The notes below the pieces were generated by a model, which saw only the letters and a list, made by a program, of their open reading frames with translations, ran no database searches and was not told the DNA's origin. Below are positions 33,589-44,440 of a stretch of DNA of 64,000 bases, piece by piece; the first letter of the stretch is position 1, and each line of letters starts with the position of its first letter. The position numbers were made by a program, and so were the translations under genes. Source of the stretch: Carnegiea gigantea (Eukaryota > Streptophyta > Magnoliopsida > Caryophyllales > Cactaceae); NCBI GenBank assembly GCA_029747015.1, contig JAKOGI010000120.1, positions 1 through 64,000 on the forward strand, read 5' to 3'.

Positions 33589-35219
33589 TCAGTGAGTTCA
33601 TTCTGCACTCAGATCACGAGGCTTTGAAGTATATTCAAGGCCAACATAAGTTAAACTCACGCCATGCTAAATGGGTTGAGTTCCTGCAGTCCTTTCACTT
33701 TACTATTAAGCATAAGTCCGGCAAGTTAAATCAAGGCGCCGATGCCCTTTCTCGGCGTTATCTATTGATGTTCCAATTAGATGCTTGTATCCTTGGATTT
33801 GAGCATCTAAAGGCTTTATACCAGGATGATGAAGATTTTGGGGTGTTATACTCTGAGTGTACTAAACATCCCAAAGGGGATTTCTTAATTCAAGAAGAGT
33901 TTCTCTTTAAAGTTGCTCGGTTATGTGTCCCCAAATGCAGCACTCGCGAGTTGTTGATTCGAGAAGTCCATGCTGGATCTTTAGCTGGTCATTTTGGCGA
34001 AGACAAGACCCTAATCATGCTTAGGGAACATTATTATTGGCCAGGCATGGAGAAAGATGTTCAAGACATCATTAGAAGGTGCAGTACGTGTCAGATAGCG
34101 AAGAGTCATTCGCTCCCTCAGGGATTATACACGCCACTTCCTATTCCTATGTTGCCATGGGTAGACGTTAGTATGGATTTCATACTTGGTTTACCAAAAA
34201 CACAAAGGAATAAAGATTCTATCTTTGTGGTTGTGGATCGATTTTCGAAGATGGCTCATTTCATTCCCTGCAACAAGACTAATGATGCCACTCATGTTGC
34301 TGAGCTGTATTTCAAGGAGGTCATGAGACTTCATGGAATTCCTCGTTCCATCGTCTCAGATCGAGATACCAAGTTCCTAAGTCACTTTTGGATTACTTTG
34401 TGGAAAAAGTTGGGTACCAAACTCAAATACAGTACCACTTGTCATCCACAAACAGATAGGCAAACCGAGGTTACTAATCGAACCCTTGGTAATCTATTAA
34501 GGGTCTTGATTACAAACCACGCAAAAGATTGGGATCTGTTACTTCCACATGCTGAGTTTGCTTACAATAGGACTCCAAGCAAGGCTACTGGTCTATCACC
34601 CTTTAAAGTGATTTATGGGGTTGATCCCCTGAGCCCACTTGATCTTGTTCCACGACCATTAGATCAAAAGCCAAGTGCGGATGCCGCTACTAGGGTGGAA
34701 GAAATCCAGAAGTTGCATGAGTTAGTAAAGGCCAAGATTAAGAAAACTACACTTTCATACACGGCCCAAGCTAACAAGCACAAAAGAGAGAAGCTTTTTA
34801 AGCCAGGTGATTTGGTTTGGATTCATCTCCGTAAAGAACGTTTTCCTTCCAAAAGAAAAACTAAATTGATGCCTAGAGCGGATGGTCCATTCGAGATTTT
34901 GGAGAAGATTAACAATAATGCTTATAAGGTGGAGTTACCAGGAGATTATGGAGTATCAGCAACGTTTAATGTTGCTGATTTAAGCCCTTATAAAGCAGAT
35001 GGTTACCTTTCTGATTTGAGGATCAAATATTCCCAACAAGGGGAGAATGATGGAGGTCCATCCTCAAGGTCTAATAATGTTTCATTGATCCAAAATAATC
35101 AAGAAATCAACTCCAAAGTCACGGCTATGAGTCACTTGATGGAAAACACACAAGGTGGTGCACCCGGGTTCTCATCCAGATTTTTACCTGGTTTTTGTTA
35201 TCTTATTACATCGGCCTAA
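33564..35219 (+). CDS. pol: Gag-Pol part 2: RNase H end, integrase, LTR-encoded tail (frame-shifted)
   Basis: Downstream part of the same polyprotein in another frame; homologous sequence begins near 33592 (SEFILHSDHEAL). The RNase H end includes HAKWVEFLQSF and GADALSRR. Integrase has the HHCC finger (HAGSLAGHF...CSTCQ), the catalytic Asp in SMDFILGL and in VSDRDTKF, and the Glu in TDRQTEVTN (usual TDGQTE; Gly to Arg). The GPF module follows (ADGPFEILEKINNNAYKVELPG). No canonical chromodomain is visible. From 35048 the last 57 codons are encoded by the 3' LTR and end PGFCYLITSA. Extension of pol into the LTR is typical of the CRM lineage. There is no start codon of its own; it would be expressed only if the frame break were bypassed. 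Confidence 0.9.
   Translation: MPRTLEQLVSEFILHSDHEALKYIQGQHKLNSRHAKWVEFLQSFHFTIKHKSGKLNQGADALSRRYLLMFQLDACILGFEHLKALYQDDEDFGVLYSECTKHPKGDFLIQEEFLFKVARLCVPKCSTRELLIREVHAGSLAGHFGEDKTLIMLREHYYWPGMEKDVQDIIRRCSTCQIAKSHSLPQGLYTPLPIPMLPWVDVSMDFILGLPKTQRNKDSIFVVVDRFSKMAHFIPCNKTNDATHVAELYFKEVMRLHGIPRSIVSDRDTKFLSHFWITLWKKLGTKLKYSTTCHPQTDRQTEVTNRTLGNLLRVLITNHAKDWDLLLPHAEFAYNRTPSKATGLSPFKVIYGVDPLSPLDLVPRPLDQKPSADAATRVEEIQKLHELVKAKIKKTTLSYTAQANKHKREKLFKPGDLVWIHLRKERFPSKRKTKLMPRADGPFEILEKINNNAYKVELPGDYGVSATFNVADLSPYKADGYLSDLRIKYSQQGENDGGPSSRSNNVSLIQNNQEINSKVTAMSHLMENTQGGAPGFSSRFLPGFCYLITSA
35036..35047 (+). other. Polypurine tract
   Basis: ACAAGGGGAGAA ends at the first base before the 3' LTR. It is also coding (the QQGEN codons of Pol). 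Confidence 0.88.
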
Positions 35220-36592
35220 AGCACATTTTGGTGCCTGTTTTTTGGATGATTATCAAGTTCAGATGTTAGCTTTTAAGTCCAATTGGTTTCATATCATTTG
35301 GAATTCAATTGGTTACTTAAAACATTTCATCTCTTGAACCTGTCCGGATTGCACTGCAAAATGCACGGTTTTGGTTTTCTGGTTTGTTCATGGGGCAAAC
35401 GACGTCCAAATGCTACGATTCCAATTGGAGGACAAACTAGACATCTTGAGGTTTCCAACCATGTAAGAAACGTAGCAATTAGTCATCATTTGAGGTGTCA
35501 AGCATGCGTTACAAGTTGAGGCAGAAACCGGCTGACTGACACCCGGTTACTTAGCCTAGTAGTTTTCATCCTTCAAGGGGTTTGCTTAAGGTGGAAGACT
35601 GCCAACTAGGTCATTTTGAGCTGCTTGATGAAACACCACTCAGCTACTTGTGAGAGAGACACGTGGAGCAAGGGAAACACCAACATTTTGCAAGCTCTCA
35701 TTCGACCACTCAAGCATAACATGGCACACATGCATTTTTCAGTCCTTTTGAGGTGGCTAGCCATGCACTCTTGCCTTCCTAGCTGGGAAATTGAGTCATT
35801 TACATTCCTTAGTGCAAAGGAAAAGGCTTAGGAAGATAAATTAAGGGCTTTGTAATATAAACTTTCAGCTTTGGTTTGTATTAGATTAAACCGTGTGCTA
35901 GGTAGTGATTAGCAAGCTTAATGACTTTCCTCTCTTGGAAGGAAAGCTCATTCGTGTACTCTCAAGGCCATATAAAAGCCTTGTATGTTCATTTGAAGAA
36001 AATAGAGTTGATAATTCAGTTGAGAGTGAAGACCTTGTGTCTTGTGATTTCTTAAACACTTAACTTGCTTATCCTTAATTGTGGCCGATTAAGGTGGTGA
36101 CCAAGTGAGTCTTGATCTTTGATTAGGTGGTGTATCTTATCCTAAGCCAAGATTAAGGGCCCTAAGCTAAGTGATTAGTGGTGTATCTTATCTAATCATC
36201 TAGCTTAGAACTATCTAAAATTCATTAAACACACTTGAAGTTCTTAAGCTAGCTCTTGGTTTCTCTCCTCTCAAACCGTGAGCTCCCTCTTGATCTTCTT
36301 AGTGTTTTGAATCCTCCTTTTTCTTTCCTCACATCCCTTACTCCTTTAATTACTCATTTCCACACAAAATCTAGACCATGACAAAGCAATTTGCATCAAA
36401 CTTCCATTAATCTTCAAAGCTACCTCAAACCGTGAAGAAGGAACTTCCTAGGCGAGCTAGGCAGCAAGTTGGCACGGTCCCCCCGTGCCTTTAAGCACGA
36501 CCATGCCCCCCTGGCCGTGAGTGTTTGTTTGTTTTCTAGTATCCCTTGACGTGAGTAACTTGGGTTGCTTCTTTCCCTTGAGACTTACATCA
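35048..36592 (+). repeat. 3' LTR of complete CRM-like element (1545 bp)
   Basis: Same ends as the 5' LTR, followed by target duplication gaaac. Contains the last 57 Pol codons (35048-35219), TATA at 35971 and the hairpin block at 36471. Confidence 0.95.
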
Positions 36593-36822
36593 GAAACGGA
36601 CAGAGTTTCGCCTATAAACTGGCCATTTTTCAGGCTTACAACCTTACATCAAATCCCTTGCATGAAGTAGAAGTACAAAAGGATATCAAATCAAGCTCAA
36701 CGGCTACACACCGGAGACCATAACTCTATGGGCCACACGCTTGTAGTACAAGAGTTTATATCCCAAAAATAAACAATTTCAGCTAAAAGGACAATATACC
36801 ATTCAGATGGGTGGCTCATACG
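36593..36822 (-). repeat. Tekay-like LTR fragment, right piece
   Basis: Continues 28986 (GAAACGGACAGAGTTTC...) and follows 18285-18590 of the LARD LTR with many changes. It ends abruptly at 36822/36823, where Tekay integrase sequence of element A begins. Confidence 0.7.
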
Positions 36823-39800
36823 GCAATGAGGGTGGTAAGGCCAGTTGGTACGCAACCGTTCCTACATTCTGCAAGACTTCAAACGGTCCAATGAACCGTG
36901 GGCTTAGTTTCCCCTTTTGTCCAAATCTTATGCTTCCCTTGAGTGGGGACACTTTCAGAAATACATGGTCTCCAACTTCAAACTCCAGCGGCCTTCTCCT
37001 ATTATCCGCGCAGCTCTTTTGTCTACTCTGTGCAGCTTGCAATCTCTTACGGATTGTCTTGATTATTGCGATCGTTCGATTGATTAAGTCAACCTTGGAT
37101 GGCTCCCTTTCTCCTACTTCATTCCAACAAACCGGAGTTCTGCAACGTCTACCATATAGCGCCTCGAAAGGAGCCATGCCTATACTGGCATGGTGACTAT
37201 TATTGTACGCAAATTCAACCAGAGGTAGGTTATGATCCCAAGTTCCAGCAGAATCGAGGGCACATGCTCTCAACATATTCTCTAGGGTTTGAATAGTTCT
37301 TTCAGATTGACCGTCCGTTTGAGGATGGAAGGCCGTACTTAATCGTAATTCTGTGCCCATTGCTCTTTGAAAACCATGCCAGAAGCGGGATACAAACTTG
37401 GTGTCACGATCTGACACAATACTGAGTGGCACTCCATGCAGTCTAATTATCTCCTTAATGTATAGGTTAGCCAATTGCTCAGAGGTGAGAGTCGCCTTGA
37501 TGGGTAAGAAGTGTTCGGCCTTGGTCAATCTGTCAACTATAACCCACACACCGTCATGCTATCTGATGGTCTTTGGCATTCCAATCATGAAATTCATGGC
37601 GATGTGTTCCCATTTCCACTCGGGAATTGGCAAGGATTGTAGTAAACCTCAAGGTTTCTGATGCTCGGTTTTCACCTGTTGGCATGTAAGGCACCGAGCC
37701 ACGTACTCTGCGATATCCCTTTTCATGCCATTCCACCAGTAATGGGTCTTCAAGTCATGGTACATCTTTGTACTTCCAGGGTGTACAACAAGTGTGAAAT
37801 TGTGCGCCTCCTTTAGCAATTCCTTCTTGAGAGCTGTAATGTTCAGCGCACACAGTCTATTCCCGTAACAAAGTACTTCATTTTGGATGGAGAATTCCTT
37901 ATTCCTTCCTTCTTCCACGCCTTTCTTTATCTTCATAAGTTCAGGGTCATCCTTCTATTGTTGCTTGATCGTTTCGATCAATGGCGAAGAGACTTGAAGC
38001 GCTGCTAAGTAGCCTTGATTTCCTGACCGCACTACCTCTATTTGTAGCACGTCGAGCTCCCTTAGGAGTCTCTTTTCTTGTGTAAGTAAACAGGCTATAG
38101 ACCCCATGGATTTTCTACTTAGTGCGTCAGCCACCACGTTTGCTTTTCCAGGGTGATATTTGATCTCCATATCATAATCCTTAAGGAGTTCTAGCCATCT
38201 CCTTTGTCTCATGTTTAACTCTTTTTGAGTAAAGATGTATTTCAAGCTCTTGTGGTCAGTGTATACTTCACACCTTACTCCATAGAGATAATGTCTCTAG
38301 ATTTTTAAGGCAAACACAACCGCGGCCAATTCTAGATCATGTGTTGGATAATTCTCTTCGTGGGGCTTCAATTGGCGAGAGGCATAAGCAATAACTCTGT
38401 CTTTCTGCATTAATACACAACCCAGTCCCTTCTTGGACGCATCACTGTAGATTACAAATCCTTCATTGCCTTCAGGTATCGCCAATATTGGTGCAGATAC
38501 CATACGTTTCTTTAGCTCCTGAAAGCTATGTTCACACTCTGGGGTCCATTCAAATTTAGTGGTCTTCCGAAGTAGTTTGGTAATAGGTAAGGCTAGTTTT
38601 GAAAATCCTTCTACAAACCTTCGATAGTAGCCAGCTATACCTAAGAAGCTTCGCACTTCGGAGACGTTTGTTGGTCTTGGCCAGTTTACAATGGCCTCTA
38701 CCTTTGCCGGGTCCACCGAGATGCCATCTTTGGTTACTATGTGTCCCAAAAATTGCACCCTTTCCAACCAGAACTCACACTTTTTAAGTTTGGCATATAA
38801 TTTGTGCTCCTCGAGGGTTTTCAGCACCATTCGCAAGTGGTTTGCATGCTCTTCCCTAGTCTTGGTATACCAAGATATCATCGATGAACACCACTACAAA
38901 TTTATCTAGGAAGGGCCTAAGGACTCTGTTTATCAAGTCCATAAAGAAGGCAGGAGCGTTCGTTAGTCCGAACGGTAACACCAAAGAGTCGTAATGGCCA
39001 TATCGAGTGCGAAAAGCGGTTTTAGGCACGTCCTCCTTCTTAATCTTCAATTGATGGTACCCCGATCTCAAATCAATCTTCGAGAACACCGAAGCACCAG
39101 CCAATTGATCAAACAGGTTATCAATTCGAGAAAGTGGGCATTTATTCTTGACCGTTACCTTATTTAGTTCTCGATAGTCGATACATAACCTCAAACTCCC
39201 ATCTTTCTTCTTCACAAATAGTACTGGTGCTCCCCAGGGTGAAACATTAGGTCGAATTAACCCCTTATCTAGTAACTCTTGCAACTGAGTTTTCAACTCT
39301 GCCAATTCCGCAGGTGCCATTCGATAAGGTGCCTTGGATATTAGGGCAGTTCCAGGTACTAGTTCAATGGTGAATTCGATTTCTCTGTCGGGTGGTAGCC
39401 CCGGTACCTCTCGAAACACCTGTGGAAATTCCCTTGCTATCGGAATCTCACTCAAGTCCAGCTCCTTTAGTTCTGCGACCTCAATTGCACACAAATAGCC
39501 CTGACATCCTTTCTTCAACATTTTGAGTGCTTGCATAGCAGATACCGTTGGGATGGTCACGTGGTGGCCACTTCCCTTAAAGGTTACTCTTTCTCCATCG
39601 GAGGCCGAGAAGGTAACCAGCTTTCTCTCGCAGTGAATAGTAACTTTATATCTAGTTAACCAGTCCATCCCTAGAATAACGTCCCAACCTTGTATATCCA
39701 GCTGTACCAGGTCTACAGGGAGAATTCTCCCTTCCAATTGAATAGCACAGTCCTTAAGAACGAGATCGGTGTAGTAAGTAGACCCTAAGGGGGTAGTCAC

Positions 39801-40919
39801 ACATAATTGTACATCCATTTCACTAGGCTTGCTAGCAAGTTTCCTTGCAAAGGTAGGATTTACAAAAGAATGCGTGGCACCTGAATCAAATAAAACATGA
39901 GCATAAAGATGTTTAACAAAAAGGGTACCTGATACGGTGGTAGTGAGGTCCTCTGCCTCACCCCCTTCCAAGCTAAACACCCGGCCACCTGCTTGCGGCC
40001 TTTTTCCACCTCGTTTGCCTTCTGAAGTTGCATTCACAGGAGGCCGGCCTCTTTGTGGAACTGGATTAGCCCCCGTGCCTGAACCTTGTGTACTGTTCTG
40101 CCGATTCCACGCCTTTTTGGGGCAATTTGCAATTTTGTGGTCCGTAGATCCACACCCATAGCATTCTTGTGTGCCATATCGGCACCGACCGGAGTGCATA
40201 CGCCCACACTAGTTGCAGGGTTCTAGTGTCAGCCTTGGTACAACTTGCTTTCCTTTCCCCCGGTTGCCGAAGTTGCTGATCTTATTGCTTCCCTAGGTAC
40301 TGGACCCTCCTTGGTTAAACTTTCTTTTTGCTGGGCCTATCTGCCGACATTCCTCTTCGGTTTCAGCTATAACTCGGGCTGTCTTCACCGCCCTCTGGTG
40401 CATCTCCTGGAAGCTGGTGAAAACATGCCCAGCTATCATCCGCTTAATGGGTCCTTTAAGGCCTTGCTCGAAGTGGTCCATCTTCATTTCTTCAGTTGCG
40501 ACTTGATTAGGCGCAAAGCGACTAAGCTCGTTAAACTTTGCCGCATATTCTACCACACTCATTTAGCCTTGTTTCAACCGTAGAAATTCTTGTTCCTTCG
40601 CCCTCTTTACATCTCGTGGGTAATACTGAGCATCCATCATGGTTTTTAGTTGTTCCCAGGTTAGAGCTGGTTCACCAGCTCGAGGTTTGACAGTACCCCA
40701 CCAGAACTCCGCTTCCTTTTCGAACTGATGGGTCGCCAGACGTACTTTAAAATCTTCAGGGCAGTCCATTACTTCAAACAAATTCTCCATCCTTCTTAGC
40801 CATTGTTCATAGGCAAGAGGATCTGTTCCACCACTAAACCTTGGTGGTTTCAGCTTATTAAACCGACAAATCATCTCCAAGGCGGTTTGCGCCGCCACCT
40901 GTTCCCTTCGTGGAGGCAT
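36823..40919 (-). pseudogene. gag-pol: Tekay Gag-Pol of element A, truncated and with many stops
   Basis: Pieces on the minus strand: Gag 40919-40563 and 40562-40293; zinc knuckle, DSGA protease and reverse transcriptase 40199-38856 (447 codons); RNase H 38881-38297 and 38245-37955; integrase 37936-37649 and 37549-36823. The breaks are in-frame stops at Gln, Trp or Gly codons still intact in B or C (near 40564, 40295, 38296, 37954, 37648 and 37560), plus a 2-bp deletion just after the FIDD box near 38868. The last part of integrase and the chromodomain are absent: homology ends after LALPPSL at 36823. Clearly dead, and older or longer silenced than C. Confidence 0.9.
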
Positions 40920-41031
40920 TGGCTACACAGTCGTTTGTACAAAGTTGCTTAGTTTTTATTCATAAAAATAGATTGTCAAAGCATTTAAAAACATAGTATA
41001 ACATTAGACAGAATGTGTAGAGCTTTAAGTA

Positions 41032-41060
41032 TTCGTGCGATCCTATTTTGGTCGCACGAA
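41032..41060 (-). other. Hairpin between extra ORF and gag (element A)
   Basis: TTCGTGCGA and TCGCACGAA form a perfect 9-bp stem with an 11-nt loop. It lies between the stop of the extra ORF (41205) and the gag ATG (40919) and is unchanged in element B (50034-50062). It might affect translation or packaging; that is inference. Confidence 0.6.
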
Positions 41061-41204
41061 CACTTCTCAAAAATGCACTTTCACGAATCACGAAATATCG
41101 GGTATCACCCTTGTTTATTCATTTTCGAACGCACACTAACTATGTTTTATTTAGATACAATGCACACATTGGCGACTCCAGGCTACACAGCCCCTATTAC
41201 CATC

Positions 41205-41918
41205 CTAATTACCACCTGAGGAACCCTCCTCAGGGGGATCATCTACCGTTGGATCATTCGAGCCCTCAGACTCCACTGGGGCTAGTAGGTCCCATAATAC
41301 AAATGGTGGGGAGTACTCCACATCAGGTGCTCCATCCACCAGTTCTCTCATCCTCAGCATTGTGGCTTGCCAGCCCCGGGGGTATTGTGCACCGAAGGAA
41401 TCTATCCAACGTGCCCACAGAGTGGCTACTCGCTTGTATCGTCTTGCCTGAGGGTTTTCCGCGAACAGAAGTCTCATTTGACGATGTTCAATCTGATTTC
41501 TCTCTACTATTGTGATTGGTAGTTGTTGGGTAGTGGCAGGAGCAATTAAAGCCGTATTGATCATTTGCATGCCAGCATCGCTCCTTCCCAAGGGGGTATT
41601 TCCTAAGGAGTCCACCCGTCCTTCTGCTAACATTAGGAAATCCACTAATCCCCTGAAAGTAAACGGAGTATGAGCTCCCCTGCGTACATGAAATAGACGG
41701 AGGATGGAGGTGACCTCGCTCCATCTTGCCGTGTGTGGCATTGTTCCGATGAACTTGTAAGTCCAGTGGTTTTGAGTGACCTGTAAGGGTCTCCACTGGT
41801 TGCTCCTAATCATTGCTTCCCAAAAGAAGACCGCATTCCACACGGCCAGCCAGAATGGAAGGTACTCGAAATCATCAATGCTAAACACCATCCTACACCA
41901 CCACACAGGATTAGACAT
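41205..41918 (-). CDS. Extra ORF upstream of Tekay gag, unknown protein (copy A)
   Basis: Open frame of 237 codons in the same orientation as gag, between primer-binding site (42094) and gag ATG (40919). I do not recognise the protein. It is rich in Trp (12 residues), has an aromatic N-terminal part (MVFSIDDFEYLPFWLAVWNAVFFW), a basic middle (RRYKRVATLWARW) and an acidic end (DPTVDDPPEEG). No signal peptide, zinc knuckle or enzyme motif is seen. The copy in element B differs at only 14 of 237 residues and is also open, while gag-pol of A has many stops. The start could be MSNP (41918) or the Met ten codons on. Additional ORFs in this position are known in some plant retrotransposons (for example ORF1 of Ogre), but I cannot link this one to them. 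Confidence 0.7.
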   Translation of the reverse strand: MSNPVWWCRMVFSIDDFEYLPFWLAVWNAVFFWEAMIRSNQWRPLQVTQNHWTYKFIGTMPHTARWSEVTSILRLFHVRRGAHTPFTFRGLVDFLMLAEGRVDSLGNTPLGRSDAGMQMINTALIAPATTQQLPITIVERNQIEHRQMRLLFAENPQARRYKRVATLWARWIDSFGAQYPRGWQATMLRMRELVDGAPDVEYSPPFVLWDLLAPVESEGSNDPTVDDPPEEGSSGGN

Positions 41919-42080
41919 AAACTAACAAGCACGCATTTGAATGAGAGTCCTAAGCCATGTTCTAGTTCGTGCCCACAAGTATGCAAAACAAGCATATAGT
42001 AAGCTCAAGTAAACACTTTAAGGCACATACTTTCACACATTAACACTCCTAAGGTCACATCTATATGCATATGCAACCTA

Positions 42081-42094
42081 TGGCTCTGATACCA
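42081..42094 (-). other. Primer-binding site of element A
   Basis: Minus strand TGGTATCAGAGCCA, five bases from the LTR boundary at 42100. Confidence 0.9.
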
Positions 42095-43611
42095 CCTAAT
42101 GTAACACCCCCGACTACCTTTCAGGGATGTCACACCGCCAGGATCCCCCGAGGGAGACCCCTAAGGCTCTTCTTCTATTAACTTTCTTCTAAATTTTACC
42201 AAACTTTAGTTTAGGTTAGGAAAACCTGGGACGAAACCGGCAGAGTTCCGTCTGTAATTACAACAATTCCAAAATTCACATTATGAAATTCAGTGTACCT
42301 GTGAACTTTTAAACCAAAATGCAAAATAACTAGGAGTACCAACAAGTCACACACTCGTGGTGGGGCTTAAGCCCTTTACAAACCACTTATTACAAAAGAT
42401 TTACATAGGTTCGTACTGCCAGAGCCTTCGAGCCGCTATATGACCAACGTACGCACTTTCTTAAAACAAAACATCACTTCAGATGGCTTCACAACTTCAC
42501 ATTATAGGCACATCAGCAGAAGCTACTAGCGGTCCATTCATTCTTCACCTGGGGGAAAAAGGGGAGAGGAAATGGAGTAAGCCACCACATGCTCAGTGAG
42601 TGTTCCTCCACTCCTTAAAATAAAACCTTTTTCAAGCAATAATACCCATAATATTCACTTATCAAGCATTTAGCTAAAACTAACATGGTATTAGGCAACA
42701 TATTATAGGACACAGGTTGAGGAACATAAACATCGGATAAGTCACGACTTATGTATTCACTAGGCACATATGAATGTCATTTCACGATTCACTAGCATGT
42801 CACATATTCTATTTGAAGCCACATTCATTATATTTAAGAACATTTTCTTTAAATCTGCAATGAAACTTTCTTTGAACATTTGAAAGCGTTTCACAACCTT
42901 GAGGTTCTCAATCTTTTTGAAAGAGTTTACATTTCGCATTCGTCGTAAAACGACCCTTGTATGCATTTCATATTCATTTCATATGGCCTCTTTGGGCCCA
43001 TAAAACATTCTTTTTCTTTAAAACATATAAAATGGCAAAGGCCAATTGCTTTTCTTATCTTGGTAAGAAAATACTTCTGGCATAAGATCATTACAGGGTG
43101 CTGATTGGGTGAGAACTATTCTCGACCCCATAGTGAGACCTAACGCTCACGCTTAAGCTCTTACTCCCGGGATGGCTACATATAACATATCGGACCATTA
43201 CATTAGCCCTCATCAGGGCCTCTAAGGTTTATCCGGACTTATCCCCTAGGTTAACATTACATCATATCATATTGTCCGCAGCACATTATCTTAGCCACTT
43301 AAAGCGTATCGGCCATAACGGCTAGTAATTGTCCGTTTCAAACAATAAAATCATTCAACGTATAATTCCCATCTCTCTTTTGTTAAAAACATTTTAGGGA
43401 TTCCTCCCAAATACTATTTAAATAGCTAAAATAGGCCATAGCTCGTTACTAGACATGGCTATTGTTCATTTAAAACACATGAAAAGTCATTTGCTAAAAC
43501 ATCACCCTTCCACACACATGTTACATTTTAAACATACAAGAAAAAGGGAAATACACATATCACATTTAAACACTTCGTAATCATTTCAACACAATGAGCC
43601 ACACATGGCCT

Positions 43612-43630
43612 CGCAATCCACACGATTGCG
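43612..43630. other. Conserved LTR hairpin CGCAATC/GATTGCG
   Basis: Identical to 20202-20220 and 52593-52611, in otherwise diverged surroundings. Confidence 0.7.
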
Positions 43631-44059
43631 GTAATTTCATAACCCGAACTCCCTCCTCACAAGCACCGTACCACAAGACCTCGAACGCTCATGATTCTTT
43701 CCTCAAACCATCCAACTACCAACTCAATTCATCGATTCATTAATCACAACATATTATCATATTAGCTTATGTAAAAGGGAGCAAGGCTTAGGCTCTTACC
43801 TGAGCAACCAGCATCATTCAGCGAAGCGTTACAATAAGCGTGCATATAGCCACATTATTCATAATTCGACAACACTTTATTCAGTAAATCAAGCATAATT
43901 CGATTCTAAACATATACGTTGCATTTCGAATCAACTTCCCTAAGCATGAATGTACTAAAAAGAGTTCGAATTTATTTCGTTTACACACATAATACATTAG
44001 GTAGTTCAATTCGAATGGGAGCTACACACGTTAAACTAACTTCGTTTTTAATCCCTTTT

Positions 44060-44440
44060 CATATATTAGCTAAATAACTTGAATCGATGCTAAACATATC
44101 AAACTACCTTCGTTTCTAATACCTTTTCAAACAATAACTCATTAACTAGATTCGAAGCTAAATACGTTAAATTAACTTTGATTTTAATTCGTTTTAAACA
44201 ATAACTCTTTAACTCGAATCGAAGCTGAATATGTTAAATTAACTTCGATTTTAATTCTGTTTTAAACAATAACTCTTTAACTCGAATCGAAGCTAAATAT
44301 GTTAAATTAACTTCGATTTTAATTCCGTTTTAAACAATAACTCTTTAACTCGAATCGAAGCTAAATATGTTAAATTAACTTCGATTCTAATCCCGTTTTA
44401 AACAATAACTCATTATCTCGATTCAAAGCTAAATACGTCC
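44060..44440. repeat. 68-bp tandem array in Tekay LTR
   Basis: AACAATAACTC phrases start at 44130, 44197, 44265, 44333 and 44401, a period of 67-68 bp. Each unit holds AATCGAAGCTAAATATG. Lies in the predicted intron. Confidence 0.9.

Larger units (their letters stand above)
28987..36592 (+). mobile_element. Complete CRM-like Ty3/gypsy retrotransposon (7606 bp)
   Basis: LTRs 28987-30533 (1547 bp) and 35048-36592 (1545 bp), exact target duplication gaaac (28982-28986, 36593-36597), tRNA-iMet primer-binding site, gag-pol and polypurine tract. The target sequence GGCGAAACGGACAG is seen uninterrupted at 18282. By eye the LTRs differ at about 2 percent in their first 230 bp. The only obvious coding lesion is a frame break in RNase H near 33585. 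This is the best candidate for the autonomous partner of the gag-only elements in the window. Confidence 0.95.

Noticed and set aside
36807..37661. Plus-strand ORFs opposite integrase, repeated near 46100 and 56776
   Set aside because: They are antisense shadows of the conserved integrase on the minus strand.
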